8,127 bases of DNA from Bacillota bacterium. GTDB taxonomy: Bacteria > Bacillota > UBA4882 > JAAYXC01. The stretch lies in the NCBI GenBank assembly GCA_012516115.1, contig JAAYXC010000180.1, positions 1 through 8,127 on the forward strand, written 5' to 3'. Below, piece by piece: positions 1 to 6,358 of this stretch (position 1 is the stretch's first letter; each line of letters begins with the position of its first letter). Below the pieces are notes generated by a model. It searched no databases. It saw only the letters and a list, made by a program, of their open reading frames with translations, and was not told the origin of the DNA. Position numbers and translations under genes: made by a program.

Positions 1-262
1 ACTTGGGATTAAAGATTACCTTTTTGTTTTTACTGAAGAAGAGCCAGAGGATGAAGCCCAAATATTAGCAAGACATCTTTTTGCCCAAGGGCATGAAGTA
101 GGTTTTGTTCAAGTAAGAGATTGGATTTTTTATAATTTATCAACTGCTGGTATCAAAGGGCGGGAAATATTTCTGAAAACATTACTTAAATTATTAGAAG
201 AAGCACCAGCAATGATTAAAACGATTTGGAATGATCAATTGCGCAGCCTCTTAGAATTTTAG
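1..262 (+). CDS. C-terminal fragment of an AT-rich gene, function unknown (possibly a restriction-endonuclease-like protein)
   Basis: The frame starting at base 2 is open for 86 codons and ends at TAG 260-262; the start lies outside the window. The peptide begins LGIKDYLFVFTEEEPEDEAQ, has a central FVQVRDWIFYNLSTAG stretch, and ends in a helical, leucine-rich tail closing with RSLLEF. Base composition is clearly AT-rich, with many TTT, ATT, AAA and TTA codons, while the genes further right are GC-rich, so recent acquisition is likely. An alternation of beta-strand-like (YLFVF) and helical segments is visible, but no catalytic motif. The tail faintly recalls SacI-type restriction endonucleases, but that is memory only and weak. 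The gene converges on the antitoxin gene, with 74 bp between the two stop codons. That this is a real coding end is likely; its function is not settled. Confidence 0.7.
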   Translation, partial: LGIKDYLFVFTEEEPEDEAQILARHLFAQGHEVGFVQVRDWIFYNLSTAGIKGREIFLKTLLKLLEEAPAMIKTIWNDQLRSLLEF

Positions 263-336
263 TGTTTAACCGTGAGACGACAAATCACTTTACGTGCCCG
301 TTGGACAGGGATTGAAGTCCACCTTTCCACGTTTCA

Positions 337-819
337 TCATTCCTTCTTCCCTGCCTCTTCTTTTTTCTTTTCAGCCTTTGCTCTTAGCTTGACGCGATAT
401 TTTTCCATTGCTTCTTTAGCCTTGATCGCACCACATGCCGAAGAGCGATATCGCGCCAAGGCAGGGGTAGGTAGGTCGAAAATCTTCATAATTGCTTCCT
501 TGGTAAAGCGCCATTCACGTCCGACTTTTGTCGCCTGGATTCGACCATCCCGGAGCATATTATAAACGGTCTGAGGGGTTACCCGCAGAAAGCGGGAGAC
601 CTCTTCCACGTTCATGATCTCGGGATATTCGGGTTTCCCCAGTGTACTCTCGATCAAAGATTCCATCAGGGCCACAACGGCGGCATCGTAAATTGTCTCT
701 CCGCAGTCGTCGCAGACTTGCGCTTCGATCCCGCGAAAGGTTATCGTCCGGCCTTTCCAGGTTTCATCCACATCCACTTTCTTGGTTGCCATCTGGCCCC
801 CACAGATGGGACATTTCAT
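337..819 (-). CDS. YgiT/MqsA-type zinc-ribbon plus excisionase-type HTH protein, probable antitoxin
   Basis: A 160-residue protein. Residues 1-45 form a YgiT/MqsA-type zinc ribbon with two CxxC pairs (C3/C6 and C36/C39). Residues 69-112 form an excisionase/MerR-like helix-turn-helix (HTH_17 type) with the signature VSRFLRVTPQTVYNMLRDGR followed by KVGREWRF. The last 20 residues are rich in Lys and Glu and probably disordered or helical. The start ATG at 819 has a strong ribosome binding site, AAGGAGGG, 6 nt upstream. In this family the zinc ribbon usually contacts a partner toxin and the HTH binds the operator, repressing the pair. The upstream neighbour on the same strand is a DUF4258 gene, a common partner of YgiT-type proteins, 135 bp away, so this is most likely the antitoxin and autorepressor of that pair. 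Unlike E. coli MqsA, the DNA-binding part is not an Xre-type HTH. The reading frame is intact. A role as a free-standing regulator is the main alternative. Confidence 0.85.
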   Translation of the reverse strand: MKCPICGGQMATKKVDVDETWKGRTITFRGIEAQVCDDCGETIYDAAVVALMESLIESTLGKPEYPEIMNVEEVSRFLRVTPQTVYNMLRDGRIQATKVGREWRFTKEAIMKIFDLPTPALARYRSSACGAIKAKEAMEKYRVKLRAKAEKKKEEAGKKE

Positions 820-954
820 AAGATTCCCTCCTTATAATTTTGGATTCGAAGGAACTAAAAGGATAATCTTCCCCCTCGCCTCGCAATAAGCAAGGGTTAT
901 GGTCCGGTTAATCCGCCGAAATTAGGGACGCCGTTTAACTTTCGCCTTCCGAGC

Positions 955-1295
955 TTACAAAGAGCGTTTCCGTTTGACCAGGTTGGCCATGACCTCCCAT
1001 ACATTCTCATCTGGATCGCAGACTGTTATGACGATGGGTTTCTCTGGAGTCAAAGCCACCATATATGAATAATCTGCCCATCAAGCTTCTCGCCTCTTAT
1101 CAAAACCTTGGGATCTCTACCATGGGCTTGCTCTTCAAGGATTTGACCTATTTGAATACAATTGATGATATCGGCCACGCTTATCGATCTTTCCGCTTGA
1201 CGTTGCCTGGCATGCTCCGTAATAGCTAACCCATCCATGGTCAATCTCATGCGCAGTAAGGGTAATAAGGCTTTATCCTCCAGAGGCAAACGCAT
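955..1295 (-). pseudogene. DUF4258 family probable toxin gene, broken by a 1-nt frameshift
   Basis: The N-terminal part, from ATG 1295, reads MRLPLEDKALLPLL and then the DUF4258 core ITEHARQRQAERSISVADII, continuing GRDPKVLIRGEKLDGQIIH. The frame then fails: it reads IWWL and stops at TGA 1050-1052. One base lost in the ATATAT run at 1061-1066 explains this. Adding it back gives IIH-YMVALTPEKPIVITV, CDPDENVWEV and a basic tail ending KRKRSL at TAA 955-957, about 113 residues in all, a normal DUF4258 length. The conserved His and Arg of HARxRxxER and the C-terminal VITVxxPD strand are all present but in two frames. GGAGGG lies immediately before ATG 1295, so the true start may be slightly downstream (TTG at 1289, or ATG at 1247 or 1235). 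DUF4258 proteins are commonly paired with YgiT-type antitoxins, as here, and are presumed toxins of RelE-like size. A sequencing error in the AT run is the alternative to true inactivation. Confidence 0.8.
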
Positions 1296-1307
1296 CCCTC
1301 CATATAA

Positions 1308-1337
1308 TAGATAGCATAAATTAATATAAAATATCAA
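1308..1337 (-). promoter_or_regulatory. AT-rich promoter-like sequence before the DUF4258 gene
   Basis: The 90 bp between the intron 3' end and the toxin gene include a very AT-rich stretch. On the minus strand TTGATA (1337-1332) is followed after 18 nt by TATCTA (1313-1308), then GGAGGG. The -10 match is weak (3 of 6), so this is a tentative promoter for the toxin-antitoxin pair and may also carry the HTH protein's operator. No clear palindrome is visible. Confidence 0.3.
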
Positions 1338-1389
1338 TGAGACTATCGCCACCTTGGTCGCCGAGCCCCTACATGAAAGCGGCGTCCAA

Positions 1390-1459
1390 ATCGGGTAGGA
1401 GGCGGGGTCACCCCGCCGTCCTCTCACACCACCGGACATGCGGGTCCGCATCCGGCGGT
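1390..1459 (-). ncRNA. Group II intron domains V and VI (3' catalytic end)
   Basis: Directly after the RT stop, 1459-1428 folds as domain V. ACCGCCGGA pairs with TCCGGTGGT (9 bp, one G-U), with a 2-nt bulge (TG) on the 3' side and an upper stem TGCG/CGCA closed by GACC. After GTGAG, domain VI follows: AGGA pairs with TCCT and GGCGGGG with CCCCGCC around a TGA loop. The 3' strand continues TACCCGAT, with an A seven bases from the end as candidate branch point. No disabling change is visible in the stems. Confidence 0.8.
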
Positions 1460-2802
1460 TCAGGAAACCGAACGCAGTTCGAGGTATCGGTGCTCCAAGC
1501 TGAGAAGGCCGAGGTTCCGCCAATAGGCAAAACCCATCGCCTGATTCAACTGAGGGGTATTGGCGATTCGCCAGTACCCTTTCCTTGATCCGACCACGAG
1601 GTTGATGGCTTCCTCCGCCAGTCCGAGTTGGCGCAGGTTCCTTCGTCTTGCCTTTGTTCGCTTCCACTGCTTCCACTGGCAAGTCCGCAGCCTTCGGCGT
1701 ATCCACTGGTCCATAGCTCCCAGCATCATACGTGCATCCGCCAGTGCAAAGTAGCCCATCCATCCCCGCAGGTACTGGTTGAGCTCCGTCTATCCGGCGT
1801 GCCATGCTCAGCGGTTTTCGTCGGCTGGTCAGTCCGCGCACCCTGTCCTTGAATCTCTCCAGGGCCTTCGGGGCGATTCTGATGCGAACTTGGCCTTTGC
1901 GGCGGTAGAAGCCGAACCCGAGGAACTTACGTTTCCACGGCCTGTCGACCGCGCTCTTCTCCCGGTTGACCTTCAGCCGCAGGTATTGCTCCAGGTAATG
2001 GGTGATGCTTCGCATCACCCGCCGGCCCCCGCGTTCCGAGCGTACCATGATGTTGCAGTCATCGGCGTACCGCGCGAAGCGGTGTCCACGGCGCTCCAGC
2101 TCTTTGTCCAGGTCGTCCAGGAGGATGTTGGCTAAAAGAGGGCTCAGAGGACCGCCTTGCGGCGTGCCTTCCTCGCTTTTGACGCAGACGCCGTTTTGCA
2201 TAATGCCGGACTGAAGGTAGCGGCGGATGAGCCGCATCACTCTTTTGTCCGTAACCTTCCTTGCCACGCGGGCCATGAGCACGTCGTGGTTGACCCGGTC
2301 GAAGAACTTTTCCAGGTCGAGGTCCACCACCCACGTGTACCCGGCCTGGGCGTAGCCTTGGAGTTGCTTCACCGCGTCGTGCGCCTTGCGTCCGGGACGG
2401 AATCCGAAGCTGCTCTCCGAGAACGTTGGGTCGAAGATGGGGGTCAGCACCTGGGCGATTGCCTGCTGGATGAAGCGGTCAAGCACTGTGGGGAGGCAGC
2501 CTTTTACCGCCGTTGGGTTTGGGTATCTCCACCCTCCGGACCGGTTGGGGCTGGTAGGTCCCCGCGAGCAAGGTCTCCTTGATGCCCGGCCAATGTGTTT
2601 TGAGGTAGGCATCAAGTTCACCGGTGGTCATGCCGTCGATTCCCGGCGCGCCGCCGTTGGCCTTGACTCGTTTCAGCGCCGCTATCAGGTTGTTCCTGGA
2701 TAGCACCTGCTCGAGCAGTCCGACGTCACTTGCTGCGCGGGTCTCTCCCTGGCTCGTGCCGGCGACAGGCTCCGCCCTCTTGCCGGCCATCCGCGGCTGC
2801 AC
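1460..2802 (-). pseudogene. ltrA: Group II intron reverse transcriptase/maturase (GsI-IIC type), two frameshifts
   Basis: Three frames join into one RT/maturase of about 448 residues. Frame one (from GTG 2802, which has GGAGG 5 nt upstream) carries LLEQVLSRNNLIAALKRV and GAPGIDGM, then RRVEIPKPNGGKR. At about 2493-2500 the expected LGI before PTVLDRF is missing (net loss of 5 nt). Frame two carries PTVLDRFIQQAIAQ, SSFGFRPGRKAHDAV, DLDLEKFFDRVNHD, TPQGGPLSPLLANI, the catalytic YADD at 2069-2058, and KSAVDRPWKRKFLGF. At about 1786-1787 one extra base shifts the frame. Frame three carries ELNQYLRGWMGYF, RRRLRTCQWKQWKR and KGYWRIANTPQLNQA (maturase domain X) and ends at TGA 1460-1462. Restoring 5 nt and removing 1 gives a length divisible by three (1347 nt), which supports the reconstruction. 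The enzyme would normally aid intron splicing and copy it into new sites. No full-length product is expected. ATG 2790 is an alternative start. Confidence 0.92.
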
Positions 2803-3255
2803 CGCTTCCTCCGGCAAGCAGGCCCCGTACGGGGTTTTCTGCTCTCTACGCCTGCCACTCGAACTCACCGCTTTGATTCCCTCGTTTCCTGTTCGGCCCG
2901 TCCCAGGGGTGACGTCCGCCCTGGTACTACGGCTTCTGCTGACTCCTGCAGGTCCAAGGCATACTCTCGTAAGCCTTTGTCGGGTTATCCAACCCCTGCA
3001 GGTCTCCCCGGGTAAGAACGATGGCCTTCCTCCCGCGCCCGCCTGGTTTACCGTGTCGCCGGACTTCGTCATGTTGTGCTGACTCGTCCCGGCGTGTTCG
3101 GCCTGTCCCCAGGTTCGTGGTCCTCGGGCCGGGAGTTTGCCTCCGGCTTCCTTCGGATCCCGCCTCGCGGCGGACACCCTTGCCTTCGGCTACACTTCAC
3201 GCTGCCTGCTGTGTAGGGACTCTCACCCATTAGCCATCGCCCATGCCGGGCGCAC
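2803..3255 (-). ncRNA. Group II intron 5' ribozyme region (domains I-IV part)
   Basis: This 453-nt stretch between the intron 5' end and the RT start is open in one frame from 3177, but the peptide is low-complexity and unlike any RT N-terminus, so it is read as structured intron RNA. Visible pieces include GGTGAGAGTCCC near the 5' end, the strong local stem TCCGCC-GCGA-GGCGGGA, and the segment GGGCCGAACAGGAAACG-like before the RT, typical of class C introns. The detailed secondary structure was not computed. Confidence 0.75.
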
Positions 3256-3289
3256 AGAAAACAAGGCCCGGGCTTTTTGCCCGGGCCTT
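3256..3289 (-). terminator. Intrinsic terminator of ppdK and target of the intron
   Basis: On the minus strand AAGGCCCGGGC (3289-3279), an AAAAA loop and GCCCGGGCCTT (3273-3263) form a perfect 11-bp stem, followed by GTTTTCT (3262-3256). The stem starts 27 nt after the ppdK stop codon. The U-tract is cut short by the intron 5' end at 3255. The intron's own first bases are GC-rich, so termination may be weaker than in the empty site. Confidence 0.92.
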
Positions 3290-3316
3290 ATCGTTTCTAA
3301 AACCGTTATGCCGAAA

Positions 3317-6055
3317 TCACTTCCCCCGCGGGCTCTCGATCTGCGCCTGGGCCGCGGCCAGCCTGGCGATGGGCACCCGGAAGGGCGAGCAGGAGACGTA
3401 GTCCATGCCCACGCGGTGGCAGAACTTGACCGACTCCGCGTCTCCGCCGTGCTCGCCGCAGATACCCACCTTCAGGTTGGGCCGGGTCTTGCGGCCGCGC
3501 TCGATGCCGATCTTGATGAGCTCGCCCACGCCCTCCTGATCGATGGTCTGGAAGGGATCCTCTTTGAGGATCTTCTTCTCCAGGTAGTCCGGGAGGAAGG
3601 AGCCGATGTCGTCGCGGCTGAAGCCGAAGCCCATCTGGGTCAGGTCGTTGGTCCCGAAAGAGAAAAACTCCGCCACTTCGGCCATCTTATCCGCGGTCAA
3701 GGCCGCGCGCGGGATCTCGATCATCGTGCCGTACATGAAGGGGATCTCGGCCAGGCCGAGCTTGGCACAGACCTCTTTGTAGACCCGCTCCACGATGGCC
3801 TTCTGGTCGTTTAGTTCCGTGACCGTACAGGTGACCGGGATCATGATCTCGGGATAGGCCTTCTTGCCCGCCTTGATCAACTCGCCGGCGGCCTCGAGGA
3901 TGGCCCGTACCTGCATCTCGGTGATCTCCGGATAGGTGATGCCGAGCCTGACGCCGCGGTGGCCGAGCATGGGGTTGTTCTCGCGTAACGCCTCGGCCCG
4001 TTTCTGGATCTCGGTCTGGTCCACCTTGAGCTCGCGGGCCAAGGCCTCGATCTTCTCCGGGCTGTGCGGGACGAACTCATGCAGCGGCGGGTCGAGCAGG
4101 CGGATGGTGATGGGCAGGCCGTTTAAGACCTCCATCGTCGCCTTGATGTCGTTCTTCACGTAGGGGAAGAGCTCGTCCAGGGCCGCCTTCCGCTCTTCGG
4201 GGGTCTTGCTCATGATCATCTTCCGGAGCAGGAAGAGCGGGGTCTCGGAGCCCTCGCCGTAGAACATGTGCTCGGTCCGGAAAAGCCCGATCCCTTCGGC
4301 GCCGAACTCCATGGCCTTTTGGGCGTCCTTGGGCGTGTCGGCGTTGGTGCGGACCTTGAGCACGCGCACCTCGTCCACGAGCTTCATGAACTCTTTATAG
4401 GTCTCGTTCTTCTCGAGGTCCACGTCGACGAGCGGCATCTCGCCCTCGTAGACCAAGCCCTTGGTCCCGTTCAAGGAGATCCAGTCACCCTCGCGGATGA
4501 CCTTCCCGGACTTGGTGGTGAAGGACTTGTTATCCGGGGCGATCTCGATATCCGAACACCCGACGATGCAGCATTTACCCCAACCGCGGGCCACCAGGGC
4601 CGCATGGGAGGTCATTCCACCCTTGCTCGTCAGGATGGCCTGGGCCTTGTGCATGCCGTCGACGTCCTCAGGCGAGGTCTCCTCGCGAACCAGGATGACC
4701 TTCTCCCCGCGCTCGGCCCACTTCACCGCGTCCTCGCTGGTGAAGACGACCCGGCCCTTGGCCCCACCCGGACCGGCCGGCAGCCCCTTGGCGATGGGTT
4801 TCGTCGCCGCCTCGGCCTTGGGATCGATCATCGGCAGGAGAAGCTCCACCAGCTGGTTCGGGGCCACGCGCATGACCGCGGTCTTGGCGTCGATGAGCCC
4901 TTCTTTATACATATCCACGGCCATCCGTACCGCGGCCACCCCGTTCCGCTTACCCACCCGGCACTGGAGCATGTAGAGCTTGCCCTTCTCGATGGTGAAC
5001 TCGATGTCCTGCATGTCCTTGTAGTGCCGCTCCAGGCGTTTCTGGATGTCGTAGAGCTGCCGGTAAACCTCGGGCATGGCCTGCTCGAGGGTGGGCAGGT
5101 GGGCGCTCTGCGGGTTTTTCGAGTATTCGTTGATGGGCGCCGGGGTCCGGATGCCGGCCACCACGTCCTCGCCCTGGGCGTTGACGAGGTACTCGCCGTA
5201 GAACTGGTTCTCGCCGTTGCCCGGGTTGCGGGTAAAGGCCACGCCGGTGGCGGAATCATTGCCCATGTTCCCGAAGACCATGGACTGGACGTTGACGGCC
5301 GTGCCCCAGTCATCGGGGATCTTCTCGATGCGGCGGTACTCCACCGCGCGCTTGCCGTTCCAGCTTAAGAAGACGGCGGCAATGGCCCCCCAGAGCTGCT
5401 CTTGCGGTTCCTGGGGGAAAGGCTTGCCGAGGACATCCCGGACCATCCCTTTGAACTCTTCCACGAGCTTCTGTAAGTCCTCGGTGGTGAGGTCCGTATC
5501 GCTCCGGTAGCCCTTCTCTTTCTTTACCTCCTCCAGGCGCTCGTCAAGGATCTTCCGGATACCCTTACCGTCCTTGGGCTCGATCCCGGCCGCCTTCTCC
5601 ATGACCACGTCTGAGTACATCATGATCAGACGGCGATAGGCATCGTAGGCGAAGCGCGGGTTACCGGTCTGCTCGATCAGGCCCTTGACGGTCACATCGT
5701 TTAAGCCCACGTTAAGGACGGTCTCCCTCATACCCGGCATGGACTTGCGGGCGCCGGAACGGACCGAGACGAGAAGCGGATTCTTGGGGTCGCCGAACTT
5801 CTTGCCCGTCAGCCGCTCGACCTCGGCCAGGGCTTTCTCGACCTGTTCTTTTAACTCCGGCGGATAAGTACGGTTGTTCTTATAAAAATAAGTACAGACC
5901 TCGGTCGTGATGGTGAAACCGGGCGGTACCGGGAGACGGAGGTCCGGGTGGCCGGCCATCTCGGCCAGGTTGGCACCTTTGCCCCCCAAGAGGTCTTTCA
6001 TCGATTCGTTTCCGTCGGCCCTCCCGCCGCCGAAGAAATAGACATATTTTGGCAT
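3317..6055 (-). CDS. ppdK: Pyruvate, phosphate dikinase
   Basis: Cytoplasmic enzyme that interconverts ATP + pyruvate + phosphate and AMP + PEP + diphosphate; in anaerobic Bacillota it serves gluconeogenic or pyrophosphate-linked glycolytic flux. The 912-residue protein has all three parts. The N-terminal ATP-grasp domain includes GGKGANLAEM (24-33), SVRSGARKSMPGM (97-109) and GVAFTRNPGNGE (271-282). The central phosphohistidine domain has KGGMTSHAALVARGWGKC (478-495), with catalytic His484 and the usual regulatory Thr482. The C-terminal PEP/pyruvate barrel has GLFRTEHMF (590-598), MIEIPRAAL (778-786), FSFGTNDLTQMGFGFSRDD (798-816) and GICGEHGGD (864-872) with catalytic Cys866. ATG 6055 is chosen because GGAGGGTGAG lies at proper distance; an in-frame TTG at 6073 overlaps that site and is rejected. 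The motif after the ATP-grasp domain reads LQCRVGKRNG where LQTRNGKRTA is usual, a small variation. The gene has its own promoter-like sequence and a strong terminator, so it is probably monocistronic. No ppsR-like regulator gene is in the window. Confidence 0.98.
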   Translation of the reverse strand: MPKYVYFFGGGRADGNESMKDLLGGKGANLAEMAGHPDLRLPVPPGFTITTEVCTYFYKNNRTYPPELKEQVEKALAEVERLTGKKFGDPKNPLLVSVRSGARKSMPGMRETVLNVGLNDVTVKGLIEQTGNPRFAYDAYRRLIMMYSDVVMEKAAGIEPKDGKGIRKILDERLEEVKKEKGYRSDTDLTTEDLQKLVEEFKGMVRDVLGKPFPQEPQEQLWGAIAAVFLSWNGKRAVEYRRIEKIPDDWGTAVNVQSMVFGNMGNDSATGVAFTRNPGNGENQFYGEYLVNAQGEDVVAGIRTPAPINEYSKNPQSAHLPTLEQAMPEVYRQLYDIQKRLERHYKDMQDIEFTIEKGKLYMLQCRVGKRNGVAAVRMAVDMYKEGLIDAKTAVMRVAPNQLVELLLPMIDPKAEAATKPIAKGLPAGPGGAKGRVVFTSEDAVKWAERGEKVILVREETSPEDVDGMHKAQAILTSKGGMTSHAALVARGWGKCCIVGCSDIEIAPDNKSFTTKSGKVIREGDWISLNGTKGLVYEGEMPLVDVDLEKNETYKEFMKLVDEVRVLKVRTNADTPKDAQKAMEFGAEGIGLFRTEHMFYGEGSETPLFLLRKMIMSKTPEERKAALDELFPYVKNDIKATMEVLNGLPITIRLLDPPLHEFVPHSPEKIEALARELKVDQTEIQKRAEALRENNPMLGHRGVRLGITYPEITEMQVRAILEAAGELIKAGKKAYPEIMIPVTCTVTELNDQKAIVERVYKEVCAKLGLAEIPFMYGTMIEIPRAALTADKMAEVAEFFSFGTNDLTQMGFGFSRDDIGSFLPDYLEKKILKEDPFQTIDQEGVGELIKIGIERGRKTRPNLKVGICGEHGGDAESVKFCHRVGMDYVSCSPFRVPIARLAAAQAQIESPRGK

Positions 6056-6086
6056 GATACGCTCACCCTCCAAAATTTAGATAGTA

Positions 6087-6102
6087 CCGTATATCCGTAT
6101 AC
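6087..6102 (-). repeat. Tandem octamer and small palindrome in the ppdK leader
   Basis: On the plus strand CCGTATAT (6087-6094) is followed directly by CCGTATAC (6095-6102), differing in the last base. It overlaps the perfect inverted repeat GTATA-CTT-TATAC (6097-6109). It lies 20-50 nt before the ppdK ribosome binding site and could be an operator or a chance AT-rich spacer. Confidence 0.35.
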
Positions 6103-6138
6103 TTTATACCGATCCTACTAATGGCATCCCTCCCACCG

Positions 6139-6174
6139 AGAAAAAGCCCGCACCTTGTGCTTGGGGGTCGGTGC
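6139..6174 (-). promoter_or_regulatory. Hairpin with U-run in the ppdK 5' leader, possible attenuator
   Basis: In the predicted leader RNA GCACC (6174-6170) can pair with GGTGC (6154-6150), or GCAC-AAG-GTGC (6160-6150) can form a tighter hairpin. Both are followed by GGG and CTTTTTCT (6146-6139). Just beyond, TCGGTG (6140-6135) is complementary to CACCGA (6173-6168), so an alternative pairing would exclude the first stem. This looks like a terminator/antiterminator choice, but the terminator stem is short and interrupted. It matches no riboswitch class I recognise, and it could instead be a second weak terminator for the upstream operon. Confidence 0.35.
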
Positions 6175-6195
6175 TTCTTCGCCTAAGGGGACTGG

Positions 6196-6224
6196 ATAAA
6201 ATGGAGTCCGGCCGGAATGTCAAA
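6196..6224 (-). promoter_or_regulatory. ppdK: Sigma-A-type promoter for ppdK
   Basis: On the minus strand TTGACA (6224-6219), a perfect -35 box, is followed after 17 nt by TTTATC (6201-6196), a 4 of 6 match to TATAAT. Transcription would begin near 6189, giving a leader of about 135 nt before ATG 6055. It sits between the terminator of the upstream operon and ppdK, which fits independent vegetative expression of ppdK. Confidence 0.6.
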
Positions 6225-6277
6225 TCTGGAATATTCGCTATGGAGGGGCGAACTCCTTTTGGTAGGAATTGTAATTT

Positions 6278-6330
6278 AAAACGACACAACCCCGGCGAGG
6301 CCCGTGGCTTTCGAAAAACGGGTGCCGGGG
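6278..6330 (-). terminator. Probable terminator of the spoVA-DUF1657 operon
   Basis: On the minus strand CCCCGGC (6330-6324) pairs with GCCGGGG (6296-6290), with an inner CCCGT/ACGGG stem, followed by TTGTGTCGTTTT. The hairpin starts 28 nt after the DUF1657 stop. The U-tract is imperfect, so efficiency is uncertain. Confidence 0.65.
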
Positions 6331-6358
6331 ATGATGGACCTGGTACCGAACCCGACCC

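Larger units (their letters stand above)
1390..3255 (-). mobile_element. Bacterial class C group II intron, 1866 nt
   Basis: A complete group II intron by its ends. The 5' end on the minus strand is GTGCGCCCGGCATGG (3255 downward), matching the GTGYG consensus. It is followed by the class-typical GGTGAGAGTCCC segment, about 450 nt of structured RNA, an internal RT/maturase frame, domains V and VI, and a 3' end CCTACCCGAT at 1390, matching the AY consensus. The element lies 7 nt after the right arm of an intrinsic terminator stem (ppdK terminator), which is the established target of class C introns. The RT sequence is also of the GsI-IIC (class C) type. The RNA parts look intact while the protein is frameshifted, so the copy could splice or move only with a maturase supplied from elsewhere. 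It separates the ppdK terminator from the toxin-antitoxin pair and disrupts neither. Confidence 0.92.

Noticed and set aside
300..322. CRISPR-repeat-like stretch GGGATTGAAG near GGAC...GTCC
   Set aside because: It occurs once only, with no second copy or spacers in the window; it is at most a weak 4-bp inverted repeat between converging genes.
820..954. Separate promoter or small gene between the toxin remnant and the antitoxin
   Set aside because: Only weak matches (TTGCTT, then AT-rich sequence before AAGGAGGG) and no convincing small frame; nothing firm enough to annotate.
2803..3177. N-terminal extension of the RT frame starting at 3177
   Set aside because: The extra 125 residues are low-complexity and overlie the conserved group II intron RNA; the RT proper begins at GTG 2802 or ATG 2790 after a GGAGG site.
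4268..5368. A 366-codon open frame on the plus strand inside ppdK
   Set aside because: It is antisense to the well-conserved ppdK coding region; GC-rich third positions keep the opposite strand open. The peptide is Leu/Gly/His/Asp-rich without domain character and has no ribosome binding site.
6056..6073. Alternative TTG start of ppdK at 6073
   Set aside because: It lies inside the GGAGGG ribosome binding site that serves ATG 6055; PPDK proteins begin close to the YVYFFGGG strand.
6104..6289. 61-codon minus-strand frame in the ppdK upstream region
   Set aside because: No ribosome binding site, Arg/Pro/Ser-rich peptide, and it overlaps the promoter and hairpin; better explained as a noncoding leader.
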